Shown: positions 1-11,341 of the stretch, piece after piece | Layout: every line of letters begins with the position of its first letter | Numbering within the stretch: position 1 is the stretch's first letter | Source of the DNA: Mastigamoeba balamuthi | Lineage: Eukaryota; Evosea; Mastigamoebida; Mastigamoebidae | Direction of reading: 5' to 3' | DNA length: 64,000 nucleotides | Assembly: GCA_902651635.1 (NCBI GenBank) | Contig: CACRSC010000102.1 | Span: 109,271-173,270 of the forward strand | Translations under genes and position numbers: made by a program | Notes under the pieces: generated by a model | What the model was told of the DNA's origin: nothing | Databases searched by the model: none | What the model saw: only the letters and a program-made list of their open reading frames with translations

Positions 1-747
1 GCCAAGGGAAGAGGTCTGGGAAACACGTTTGTTGGGCGGAGAAATCTGCGGGACAAAATCTGTTTTGGCTAAAAAGAGAGAAGAACTTTTGAAAATTCTG
101 CAGAAAAGGGGGATTTTGGAGCCGCGGGGTGTGGGGACCACGGCAGAGGGAGGCGACAGCGGGGGCGGCGCACGGGTGAGGGAGACGAGGGCGTCGGAGC
201 GCGCGCGGTCGTCGGCGCAGATGGAGGCGAGTGCGGAGGTGCGCTGGCCCATTCGGCGGCTTTTCTCTTGTTTTTGTGTGCTTTGAGTATAAGGGAGCTC
301 GATTATAAAATGACGGAGGTTCTGTGAGAATCAGAGATGCCTGCGCCTGAGTCACCAACTGCACCTCTGTGAATCAAGGAGGGAAAAAACGGCCATTTCA
401 ACTGCGTTGGGCCTCCCCGCCACATCTCCGCCAAGATCGCGCCCTCCGAGACCTCCCGCTTCGATCGCCACTGCCAAGGAGCTCGCGCCAACTCTCAGGC
501 ACCCCGGCCTCCGGCGCACGCGGGTTACAGGAGTTCCGGAAAACAGGATATTATCCAGATTCCGTCACGGGGATTCACAGATCACGTTCGTATCGCGAAC
601 GACGCACGCGCCACCTCAGGCGCCCGCCGGACTACCAGAAAAATGATCGCGGAGATTTCTAGAATCACAGGGAAATTCCCGATAGCCCATATCTCCGCCA
701 CGTGGGACGCAAATATCTCGTCTCTGTAATTTTTGAAATCTCTCCTG
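1..747. other. 5' intergenic region, no supported gene
   Basis: Short ORFs here have no recognisable domain and no consistent splice structure. The last ~150 bases before the start codon at 748 carry several GATTTC / GGAAAT / CATATCTC / AAATATCTC words (about 650-745). Similar words lie upstream of other starts in this window, so a promoter function is possible, but only by inference. Confidence 0.4.
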
Positions 748-1572
748 ATGCCCTCGCTGCGCCTCTGCCTTGCCGCCCTGTGCGCTGCGTCGCTGCTGGC
801 CCGCGCGGCCATCGTCCCCGTGGTCCTCCCCGTCGACGCCGACGTCTCGCGCGCCTCCTGCGCCCTCCGCACGCTGCGCCTGCGCGATTTACAGGCGGAA
901 CCGACGCCCACGCGGCCCCTCCGCGCTCAGCTCCGCTCGGACCTCCGCGCCCACTGGGCCGCCGGTCCCGCGGGCTCGGGCGACGCCCTCTCGCTCGTCT
1001 TCAGCTCGGCGCCCTCGTGCGAGCACCCGCAGCCCCTGCGCTGCTCCCCGGCGCCCCCCGTCGCCACGTCAGCGGGCGGCGTCGTCGCCTGGGCCGGCAC
1101 CTGCGACGTCCCCGCCCCGGGCGTCGTCTACGTCGCCATCCGCTCCGAGTCGGCCCTCGCCCACGTCTCCGGCTCGGTCCGCGCCCTGCCGGCCCCCTCA
1201 GAACCGTCGGAACCGTCGGGAAGCGCCGGCATAAGCGTCGGAGTCGAGGACCACGACGGGGGGCGGCTGTCGACGTTCCGCGAGGGCGCGACGGGCAGCG
1301 AGCGGCCCGAGGCGTTCGAGGTGGACCCGGAGGCGGTCGAGCGGGCGCTGAGGCTCGTGGGGCTGGCCGTGGCGGCCGTCTGCGCGCTGGCGGTGGCCGC
1401 GGGGCTCTGCGGCTGCGTCGTCTGCTGCCTGGGCTGCCTCAAGACCGCCGAGCTCGCGTGGGCCGACCGCCGCAGGTGCTGCCTGCTCTTCTCGGCCGTC
1501 GCCGTCGCGGCGCTCGCGGTCGCGGCCTCGCTGTCGAGCGGGTTCCAGTTCCACGCGAGCGTGCACTTCTGA
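748..1572 (+). CDS. Predicted secretory-pathway membrane protein, family unknown
   Basis: I do not recognise this family. The first ATG followed by a signal-peptide-like stretch (basic residue, then LCLAALCAASLLARA) is at 748; the reading frame is open further upstream but without a convincing start. The 274-residue protein has an ectodomain of about 190 residues with paired cysteines, an acidic juxtamembrane segment, and two hydrophobic segments near the C-terminus (about residues 205-230 and 242-262) separated by a Cys-rich and basic loop. It is a single exon ending in TGA. It lies upstream of, and on the same strand as, the large cyclase gene starting at 1801, with 228 bases between. Seen: signal, two C-terminal membrane segments, Pro/Ala-rich composition. 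Function is unknown. Confidence 0.6.
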   Translation: MPSLRLCLAALCAASLLARAAIVPVVLPVDADVSRASCALRTLRLRDLQAEPTPTRPLRAQLRSDLRAHWAAGPAGSGDALSLVFSSAPSCEHPQPLRCSPAPPVATSAGGVVAWAGTCDVPAPGVVYVAIRSESALAHVSGSVRALPAPSEPSEPSGSAGISVGVEDHDGGRLSTFREGATGSERPEAFEVDPEAVERALRLVGLAVAAVCALAVAAGLCGCVVCCLGCLKTAELAWADRRRCCLLFSAVAVAALAVAASLSSGFQFHASVHF

Positions 1573-1800
1573 GCCGGCGGCCCGAGTTCGATTCCCGCTC
1601 TGGGCCATCTTTTTTCCTCTCGGCCGCCGTTCCCCTTTGCTGAGACCAGCGCCCAAAAATAGACCACCCGCGCAAGATTCAGAAAACACCAGCGCCTGCG
1701 CGCACGCAGCAGCAGCCCGGGCACCCAGCGCGCGGTTCCCGCAGAGGGCAGCCAGCCCCAGCAGACGCACCGCCTGCGCGCGCGCGCGGACCAGCGGACA

Positions 1801-4800
1801 ATGAGGAAACAGCAGGAGGGCGAGAGCGAAAGTGCGGCAGCGATGCAGGCGAGCCTGCTCGAGGGCCACGGCGCCGCCGCGAGGCTCGCCAACGCGGTCC
1901 TGTTCACCGCGTTCCAGGCGGGCACGCGGCGCGTCGCGGCCCCCGTGGAGCTCGCTGTGCTCGCGCTGGAGCTGCTGCAGTTCCTGAGCTTCAGCGCAGA
2001 CTCGGACGCCTTCGCCTCGGTGCCCTCGCGCGGCTCGCTCGTGCCCCTGCAGGTCCTGGCGCGCCTGCGGGACGTGGGCACCTCGGCAGGGGGCATCTCG
2101 GCAACGAGCCACGAGGCCATTCTCGGGGTCTCCTCGGGCATCGGTAGCGCAGAGCCGAACAAGAGAGGGAACACGGAGCACTCACGGCGGCCTTTCGCGC
2201 AGTGCTGCTGGGGTTTGTCGTGTGGATCTTGCAGACGCTCGCCGTGCTCAGAGGGGACACGGGCATGGGCATCGGCCACAGGGCCATGAGAGCCATGTCG
2301 TTCTACAGTCGAGTTGCTGCTGTGCCGCTGGTATTCTCCCCTCCACTCCCCGCATGTCCCCAGTAGCACTGAGGACTCATCCCCCGCCCCGCAGTACTAC
2401 TGCATTCTGCAGACGGACAGCGAGGGGTCTCCTGCGCTGAGCGTCTTCATGGCAGCCATTTTCGCCATCCTGATGTTCTACAACGGCGTCACAGGAGCTT
2501 TGTACTTAGTTGTTTCACTATTCCGTAGAACACTGTCAGGCGAGGCGTCTCACACACCCACAGGATTGAGGCGGGAATAAGACCGAGCCGGGGGCTTCTG
2601 GGGACCATCCACCCGCTGCACACGCTGAGTTGGTTCTTGCCCAAAGCAATTCTGGCTCTGCTGGAGCACTTCCTCAAGGGAGCGGACACGCTGGGCTGCC
2701 GCGTGGCCTACTACTCCATAACCCTGCTGTTCGGCCTCTTCTGCACGTTCTCCGTGACGATCTACCTTGTGACCCCGCTCTCCTCGACTGTCGACTGGTC
2801 GCTGACGCCCAGCACAGCCTCTGTGGATCCGATACCTCAACTGCTCCTTTGTCGGCATTCTCGGTGCCTCCGTGTGGTGGTCTTTGTGCTGCCTTATCGC
2901 GCAGCTCCCCGGAGACAACGAGCCGCCCTCGTGGCAGAACACGATGCTGATCACGGGGTATGTGGGGACCGTGCCGGTTGCCGCCGTCGCTGCCTACGTT
3001 GCGTACCTGCGATCGCGCAAGGCGGGGTGGAATGTTCCCGGCGCCCCGAAAACAACCGACGCCAACGCCCGGTACATCACGGAGATCCCGTATGACGTGG
3101 CCTCTCGCTGGGTGTACGACCAGTTCGTACCGTACGTCGGCGGCAGGGTCCGAGTGCCGGAGTCGATGCTGGCGGGGTTGGAGGCCCTTCTCGACGAGAG
3201 CGTGCGCGCGTTCCCCGACTCGCTGCGCTCCAAAGTCGTCCTGGCCATGTTTCTCGCGGACATCCGAAGGTACGCCACACCAGCGCCACTGCGATACGTC
3301 GTGCGAATGACCTGAGTGGCTCTTGCGCGCTGCAGAGACAACAGGAGGGCGATGGCAGTGGTCCAGGGAGGCCTGACGCACCCGGGGTTCGGGTGGAGAA
3401 AGTACTCGCTGTACTGCATCGGGATGTCGCTGCCGCGCACCAACGGGCTCAACTCGTCAGACGAGGTCGACCTGGCGGCGGCAGAAATGCACGCCGCGAC
3501 GGCGAAGAAGCGGCTCGTGGACCTCTGGAGCAGACTCGGCTCCCGGAAAAAAGCTCCAGAGGTCAGTTCACTCTTCGAGGACATTGGCTCCATAAGGTAT
3601 TGTCGTTGTCGTCACAGCACTCGGTTTGAATTTCATTTATCTGGAGAGGGCAAATGATGTTGGTCGTTTGACTTGGTATTTTTAATTCTCGCTCAGTGTA
3701 GTCTCTTATTGCAACCTGTTCACTTGCCACTCAGTTCGCACGAGGAGAGCGCTGAGAGGCTGTTCCAGAGGCTGCTGTCGCGGCACCCGTCGCACGTGCC
3801 TCTGCTGCGCAAGTACGCAGCGTTCCTCGAAGAGGTGTGCGACGACCCCGAGAGGTCCGAGGCGATGCGCTTCCTCGCCAACGCCGCCGACGCCGCGCGC
3901 GCCGAGCTCGCCCGCGCCGGCCACTCGTCCTACGGCGTCAGCGCCGTCTTCCCGACGTTCTCCAAGGCCATGGTCCTGCTGCAGCGCCCCGTCAAGCAGC
4001 AGGAGGACAGCGGCAAGTACGGCGGCGGCCTCGTGACTTCGATGTCCTTCAACGACATCGGGTACCCGCCCGCCCCCAGCGCTGCCAGGGCTCACGCGCG
4101 CCCCGCAGGACCAGGTCGCTGGACGAGGCCAAGAAGCTGATGCACGGCGGGTCGTCGTTCGGCTCGTTCGCGTCGCGCGAGGGCGTCGCCGACAGGGCAG
4201 CGCACAGCAAAGCGGCCCGCGTCATGCGGCAGAAGAAGATCGAGTTCCGCGCGCGCCTGGCGTCGCTGCGCTCGCGGAGCGTCGCGCGGTCGCTCTGGTC
4301 GCTGGCCGTCGTCTTTGCCGTCGTCGTCGCCAGCGAGGTCGCGGTCTTCGCGCTCGTCATGGGCTCGTCGGGCAGCGCGCGCGCCGCCTCGCACTGCGTC
4401 GGGCACATGAACGACGCCAGCGCCAGCGGCGCCAAGTCCGCCATCGAGGCCTCGCGCGCCGTGCACGCGGCCGCGCGCAACGAGACGGCGGCGTCGGCGT
4501 CGGCGCTGCGGGCGCTGCGCGAGCTGCGCGAGGCGTACGCGGACGAGCTCTTCTCGTCGTTCGACGACACGACGCCCGACGTGGCCTCCCAGTGGTCCGC
4601 CAGCGTCATCGCCGTCACGCGCTTCCACGCAGCGGGCGGCAGCGTGCAGCGGGCGCCGGCGACGCTGGCCACGCGGTGGAACGCAGCCGCGGAGCTGCTG
4701 TCGGCGCTGCGGGGCCTCGACGGCGCGTTCAACGGAACGGCGGCGTCGTCGGGCGGCTGGCGGGCGCAGACGAGCTGGCGATACGTGCTGGAGAACAGCG

Positions 4801-7800
4801 CCCAGGTGGCCAAGGTGCTCGACGACATGGCCACCGCGCAGGCCGACTCGGGCAGGAGCTCCGTCGAGCGGGTCCGAACGCTGATTGTCATCAGTGCGCC
4901 CTTCGCTCGCCCCCCCGCGCGCCCCACACCCGCATCGCCTCACTCTCCCCTCCGCTCGCCACCAGTCATTCCAGCGGGGACGCTGCTGTGCCTGGTGGTC
5001 ACAGCTGCCATATTGGTGCCAAGCAACCTCGCCATCCGGCGGGAGCAGTCGCTCCTCTGCAGCATCTTCGGCGAGATTCCCAAGTGCGGGGTGGTGGAAA
5101 TTGGCTTAATTTTTACAAGTCCACCGACCACAGGACCGTCTGTCTCAACACTGCCGAGGCCATCAGCACCACCGAGGCGCTCGACGGTGAGCGGAGGGAC
5201 GCCTACGAGCTGGTCGACAAGCGGGTGCGCACTGGCAACGCACAGAGGCCGCACAGGAGCTGAGCACAGTTCCCTCCACTGCAGATACCGCAGCTCGTGA
5301 AGCTCCGAGCCATGTACGCCGCCATACTGGGGATCCCCGTCATCATAGGCAGCTGCGTGCTCGTCTACGTGGTGCTGATGGCCCCGGTGATCAGCTCCTC
5401 AGGTGCTCTACTGCCGTGCTCTCGCAGTATCTGTGCATAACTTTTTGCAAAAACAAAGTGGGCACCGCAGTGGCCGTCGGAAAGGTCAGGTCGCTTTGCA
5501 GCTGCGTGCAGCTCATCACGAGCACCTACGCGGAAAACACTACCGATTGGAGGGGCTCGCAGGAGTCCGCTGGCACTCTCAACCTCGTCCTCGACTACCT
5601 CGACAACGCCACGCAGTCTCTGCAATACAAATACGGGTGCGGGTTTTTTCTTTTGGCATTAATTCAATTGAATTGAGTTGTCTCCGGATACGCCAGCGGG
5701 CTCGAGCACATGACGGAGCTCTGGTACGACAGGCAGTGCGAGGCCAACAGCTCGGTGGTCTGCAGGGGCCTCGTGTCGCTGCTGGCCATGTTCGCCGANT
5801 CAGTGCGCTCATCGCTCGCCCCCCCCGCGCCCCACACCCGCACCGCCTCACTCTCCCCTCCGCTCGCCACCAGTCATCCCGGCGGGGACGTTGTGCCTGG
5901 TGGTCACAGCTGCCATACTGGTGCCAAGCAACCTCGCCATTCGGCGGGAGCAGTCGCTCCTATGCAGCATCTTCGGAGAGATCCCCAAGTGCGGGGCGAC
6001 CAACATGCCTGTCATTTATTCTCTAAGTCCACCGGCCGCAGGACCGTCTGCCTCAACACCGCCGAGGCCATCAGCACCACCGAGGCGCTCGACGGCGAGA
6101 GGAGGGACGCCTACGAGCTGGTAGACAAGCGGGTGCGCACTGGCAACACGCCCGCACGCCATAGGTGTCGCAGAGACCACACAGGAGCTGAGCACAGTCC
6201 CCTCCTCCATCGCAGATACCGCAGCTCGTGAAGCTCCGAGCCATGTACGCCGCCATACTCGGGATCCCCATCATCATAGGCACCTGCGTGCTTGTCTACG
6301 TGGTGCTGATGGCCCCGGCCATCAGCTCCTCAGGTGCGCTGCTGCCGCGCTCTTCCCCGTGGGTCGTAGTTACTGCGCTGAACTTCGCAAAAAACAAAGT
6401 GGGCACCGCAGTGGCCGTCGGGAAGGTCAGGTCGCTGTGCAGCTGCGTGCAGCTCATCACGAGCACCTACGCGGACAACACCACCGATTGGAGGGGCTCG
6501 CAGGAGTCCGCGGTCACTCTCGGCCTCATTCTCGGCTTCCTCGACAACGCCACGCAGTCTCTCCAATACAAATACGGGTGCGGAGTTTGTAATCCCTTTC
6601 TACTATAGTTCAATTGAATTGCGTTGTCCGCTGACATCGCGACCCCCCTCCGGACACGCCAGCGGACTCGAGCACATGACGGAGCTCTGGTACGACAGGC
6701 AGTGCGGGGCCAACAGCTCGGTGGTCTGCAGGGGCCTCGTGTCGCTGCTGGCCATGTTCGCCGAGTCGGCGACGGCGCTGGCGCAGTCGGTCGGCAGCGG
6801 CGCGGGCGCCAACAGCACGCTGCCCGCCGGCATCGCGCAGATGTTCGCCGTGCTCGACCCCTGGCTGCGCGAGGCCGTCGGCTTCTTCCTGGACTACAGC
6901 ATGGGCACGGCCGCGGGGCAGGAGCTCTTCATCTCGGGCGTCTTCGCGGGCGCCGGGGCGCTGACCGCTGTGCTGGCGCTGCTCATCGTGCCGACGCTGC
7001 AGTCGCTCGCGGGCAGCTACAGGCTCGCCAACACGCTGCTCGTGATGCCCAAGATGGCCGACGTGCTGGGCTGCGAGGCCGCCATGGACTACATCAACCG
7101 CTGCTCGGGCGCGAGCCTCTCGGCGCGCAAGGCGACGGCCGAGGAGCAGCAGAAGCGCATGAAGATCGTCCTGACGGCCTGCAGGGACGCCGTCGTCGTC
7201 GCCTCCGAGGCCGGACAGGTCGAGATGATGAACCCCGCGGCCGAGAAGATGTTCGGGATGACCGTCGAGGACGTGCTGGGCCGCAACGTGTCGACGATGC
7301 TGCCGCAGAACTTCCTGCTCTCGGCCGCGGGCCTCGACGACAGCGCCAAGGACGCCAAGGAGTCCGACGCGCGGCAGAAGCAGGACAACGAGATAGAGGT
7401 CCGCAGGAGGGACGGCACGGTGCTCCCGGCGCTGCTCTCGGTCGCCCGCGTCGAGACGGCGAGCGGGGGGACCACGCAGGCGTTCTTCATTAAGGACATC
7501 CGGGAGCTCAAGGCCCACGCGCGGGCCCTCGAGCGCGAGAGGCAGAGGGCCAACTCGCTGCTGCTCAACATCCTGCCGGCGGGCGTCGCCGAGCTCCTGA
7601 ACAACACGTCGACAGAGGTCATCGCGCGCAAGTACGAGAGCGTCACGTGCCTCTTTGCCAACGTCGCCAAGTGCGTTGTTTCGACTTAGTTTTTTTTCGC
7701 AGAAAATGGCCTGTGTTCATTTTGACGTTTTTTACGCCCAGTTTCTCGACGCTGACGTCCGGACTGGAGCCCACGGATCTCGTGAAGTTGCTCAACGACA

Positions 7801-9109
7801 TTGTGACGCCGTTGGACCAGCTCTGCTTCGTTTACGGGATAGAGAAAGTGAAAACGATCGGAGATGTACGCCAAAGGGCATTCGCATTTACTTCCCCAGA
7901 TTCTCAATTGATTGCACGGACAGGCCTACATGGCGGTGTGCGGTGTGCCCAGCGAGTGCAAGGACCACGCGATCCGCATGGTGGAGTTCGCCATCGCCGC
8001 GATGCAGAGCCTCGACAGGGTGAACGAGAAGCGAAAACAGAGCAACCAGCCCCTTCTCGTCTTCCGCATCGGCATCAACAGCGGCAGCTGCGTCGCCGGC
8101 GTCATTGGCACGAAGAAGTTCGCCTTCGAGTGCGTAGTTCTCGCGTCGCCCTGTAGCAGCAGCAGCGACTGACATAAGTCGGTGGCAGCGTGTGGGGAGA
8201 CACTGTAAACGTAGCTAGCAGGATGGAGAGCTCGGGCATCCCTGGGCGAATTCAGATGAGCCTCGAGACCAGGAACCAAATCGGAGAGCGGTTTGACATC
8301 GAGTCCAGGGGCCAGATCTTCATCAAGGGCAAGGGAATGCAGGTGGGACCCACCCATCCATGGAGGTTTCCACAATTCGAGTTGTGTCAGATGAACTTCA
8401 TTTATGTTTCAGTATGGGATGAATTCGAGAAAAAGACATTTGAATCGGAATAATGTGATGCGCCATCTGGGCAGACTCAATCTGTCAGTTGAGACTTAAG
8501 AAAGAGAGACAGTGACTCACATCTCGTGGTCTTCAGGAGTCGTTCTTGATTGCCCAGGATCAGGCGCAGACAGGGCCCATGCTGCACCGCGAGTCGTCGA
8601 CGATGGCAGCGCGCATGAGCCGAGTCAAGATGAAGCTGGCCAGGAACAGGAGCAAGCAGGGCTCGCTGCAGAACTTCAAGGCCATCTTCACCAAGCAGAA
8701 GGTCGGGTCGGGGCTCTCAGTGTCGTCGCTGGCCCAGTCGGACGACCTCAACGAGCCCTCCGAGTCCACAGCAGCTGCAGCGATCAAGGAGTCCGACTCG
8801 GACGCGGACTCTGGCGCAGAGGCAGCGCAGGACACGGAGCGGGAGAGGCGGAGGGCCAGGGAGGAGGCTGTGGTGACCACTACGTTCCCCCTGGCCTCGC
8901 CAGTGCCCACGCCGGCGCCCCACGCCCACGCCGCGCACGTGGCCGACGTCGTGGTCGCTGCCGTCGTCGCCGTCGTGGCACCGGCTGCTGCTGTTGCGGC
9001 GGAGACCGCGGGGGAGCAGCAGCAGCAGCAGCCCGTGCCGCCCCAGCAGCAGTCCGAGTCGCCGCAGTCCCTGGCCATCGGGGGCCTCGATAACCTGTCC
9101 GTATCATAG
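1801..9109 (+). CDS. TmcB-type multi-pass membrane protein with PAS and class III cyclase domains
   Basis: Large multi-exon gene resembling the tiny-macrocysts B (TmcB) family of protists. In order: N-terminal multi-pass block (VAAPVELAVLALELLQFLSF and following segments, to ~3000); helical TmcB/TmcC TPR-like region (LFQRLLSRHPSHVPLLRKYA, ~3735-3900); membrane segment near 4300; ectodomain; membrane segments (VVTAAILVPSNLAI; GIPIIIGTCVLVYVVLM; ~6950); PAS domain (~7170-7500); class III nucleotide cyclase (7635-8340); Ser/Gln-rich acidic tail. Introns I can place: 2502-2563, 2769-2817, 3270-3335, 3597-3734, 4062-4108, 4894-4965, 7671-7741, 7866-7923, 8130-8188, 8343-8536. The join between 2060 and 2190 is unclear. 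In the cyclase the purine-contact Lys and second metal Asp are present (EKVKTIGDAYM) and so are Asn/Arg (GDTVNVASRME), but the usual first metal Asp is Asn (CLFANVAN). Exons 4891-5798 and 5800-6764 are duplicates across a single n; only one set belongs in the true gene. Confidence 0.85.
4891..6764 (+). repeat. Direct duplication across a single-n join inside the cyclase gene
   Basis: Bases 4891-5798 and 5800-6764 carry the same exons and introns in the same order, separated by one n at 5799. The copies differ by scattered substitutions and small indels, and the first copy appears to have a frame problem near 5405-5450. Copy 2 starts exactly where copy 1 starts (TCAGTGCGC) and continues into unique sequence just where copy 1 stops at the n. 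This is best read as two haplotypes of one locus joined end to end, not a biological tandem duplication, because three other single-n joins in the window show the same pattern. Confidence 0.85.
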
Positions 9110-11341
9110 AAACACGCAGCACTTGCCATACTAACGCCTTCCCAAAGAGGAAACAATTAACAGAGGTCGCTGACCAGGTTTTGATAGCTGCATGCTCCGT
9201 TTTATATCTTTCCGTGGGTGCCTGCTTCCCCCAACCATTCCGGACCTTTATTTGGTTGTTCAACTGGATGGAATCGGCAAATAACTCATTGGGGATGAGT
9301 AATTACTCACCCTAGTTGGCCGATTTGAACAATTTAAATAATCCTTGATGAAAATGAAAAACCATCATTCTCGTTTGTAACCTGCTCCAACTCTGAAAGA
9401 TCACGCCATAAAACGATATTTGGAAGTCTGAGAATGAGTCACAGTGGTAGTGGCTCGGATATCTCCCTGTGTACCCCCCATTATCAGTGAACCTTAGGAT
9501 CTTCGTATTGTGCACTTTTCACTGAGCTGTGATTGTGCTGACATCGTGTGATTGAGTCTTTCCCTTCAACCTGCTTACAATACTCTGACTTGCCTCTTTT
9601 CGTTCTGCATGATCACCAGTGTTTTGGCGCCAGAAGGAACACAACTTCATTCACTGGGAACAGGAAGACCTGCCTGAGCAGTACTTACGGCAGTTGAACC
9701 ACTTCTGGACCAGCCTCTCCATGGATAACTGCTCAGTGCACATATTCTTAAGGATAATGTGCAGATAGATGACACTGACACAGCTCATGTACCCTAAGTT
9801 AAGAATAAGAGCTTAATACTATGGATGACAATCACAAATACCACAGACATGCATCTTCTCTGCCTGCATCATCTTTAGCCAGTCCGTGTACATGATGACA
9901 GCATCATCAGAATGATGAACTGTGATGTCAGCCTACCATCTCAGAATGCATCACGTGACAGGTCTTAAAGGAAACTCTCATCTTGCATTTCATCAGACGG
10001 AATTCTTACCATGTAGAACCACCTCTTTCATGCTAAAGGAAATTCCTTTCTGTTCTTTAACAAGCTGGTCAAACTTGGTGTTTTATTATCTGCAACTTGA
10101 TCTCTGAGAAATTCACATACCTTTACTACCTGGAAATTGGCTAAATAACAAAGGGTAAGGTAAGCAGTGCACTCTCATGGTGCTTGGGACCAAGTCCAGT
10201 CAGAGCCAGTGCCTGTGGTTTTTCAGTAGATTCTTATGTGATCAAGTGCTGAAGTACATCAGTTATTATGTGATCAAGTTTTAGATGCTGTGTGCTCTGG
10301 CTTTCAAGTGAGTGGTATTAGGAAGAGCTGCAGCTGACACTGCAGTGAACTGTAAATGCCCCTGCTGCAGGAATGTACTCACAGCATCCTGATCAAATCA
10401 GTTCCAGTTGGTCTGGTAGTACAGCACAAAATACCCAGGACAGAAGATGAAGAAGATGGACCTAGCAGAGTCTGACTACTGCTGGCCCAGTTGTGAGCAC
10501 AGAAGCAGCACCTGAATACCCTGATTCTCCTCTGCCCTTGTTATTGCCCAGAATGCCTGATGCATTCCTCGAACTTCAGAGGATCCTCTGAAAGCAACAA
10601 CAGATCATAGAACAACTGAATCTCAGATGCAATGACCATCTGAGTGTACTCTGAATGTTAAGGGGCACTAGAACGAACAATCAGTTTCCTGCTCAGCATT
10701 AATTTCATAATACTTACCAACAGTTCAAAGAGCTCATTTGGTAACACTGCAGAAAGGCAGTTGCTGGTCAATGGAACAGAGTAATGTTGTGCAATGAGCT
10801 GGTTGAAATACCACAGAAGTTACAATGTTGCATTCAGATATGAGTGTTAATTCAGAATGGATTTAAAGCCATTTTCAAGAAGGAAGGCAGCCAGAGATTG
10901 CCTTTCTCTGTCAGTGGCTTTTTCAGATCAGAACCCTCTTTCTCATATCCCTGCTACATTTGTAAGACAGAGAGATAGGCAGTGAGATTTGTGCAAAGAT
11001 GAACCCATGGAAGTCCAGAACAAGCACTAGGGAAGATGAGGTCCTTGAGTAAGTTAACTCACCTTACAACTGGTATTCACAATCATACAACAACGTTGAA
11101 TGGGAGTGATTTGAGTGTTTTCGACTCTTGCAACTGGAGATGTGACTGCACACCAGCGAGATTTCCCGAAAATGGAATCTCGCCTTGAGATTCAAGAAAT
11201 CACCGCGATTTCGGTATCTAGATATCTCCGCTTCCCTATTGCCGATACCGGCAAACACAGATTTCCGCGAACTCTGCGCAGAGCCCTGCGCAGGCGCACT
11301 TCTCTCCCGCGCCCTCCCCCGCCCCCCCGCGCGCCCCCCGC
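9110..11341. other. AT-richer intergenic stretch, no supported gene
   Basis: About 2.2 kb with markedly lower GC than the genes on either side. ORFs are short, lack domains and show no splice-consistent neighbours. The last 200 bases (11150-11270) hold repeated GAGATTTC / GGAATCTCG / TATCTAGATATCTC words just before the kinase-like gene, similar to words upstream of other genes here. Confidence 0.5.

Noticed and set aside
1573-1650. tRNA-like 3' end (GAGTTCGATTCCCGC then GGGCCA and a T-run)
   Set aside because: The T-arm stem does not pair, and no anticodon or D-arm can be drawn upstream; the 5' half would fall inside a coding exon.
702-2369. Very long overlapping ORFs in several frames
   Set aside because: High GC removes stop codons from all frames. 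The chosen frame has a signal peptide and membrane segments, the others are Arg/Pro-rich shadows.
9110-11100. AT-rich islands as contaminant DNA
   Set aside because: The islands recur between host genes without n joins at their borders. Composition alone cannot show foreign origin.
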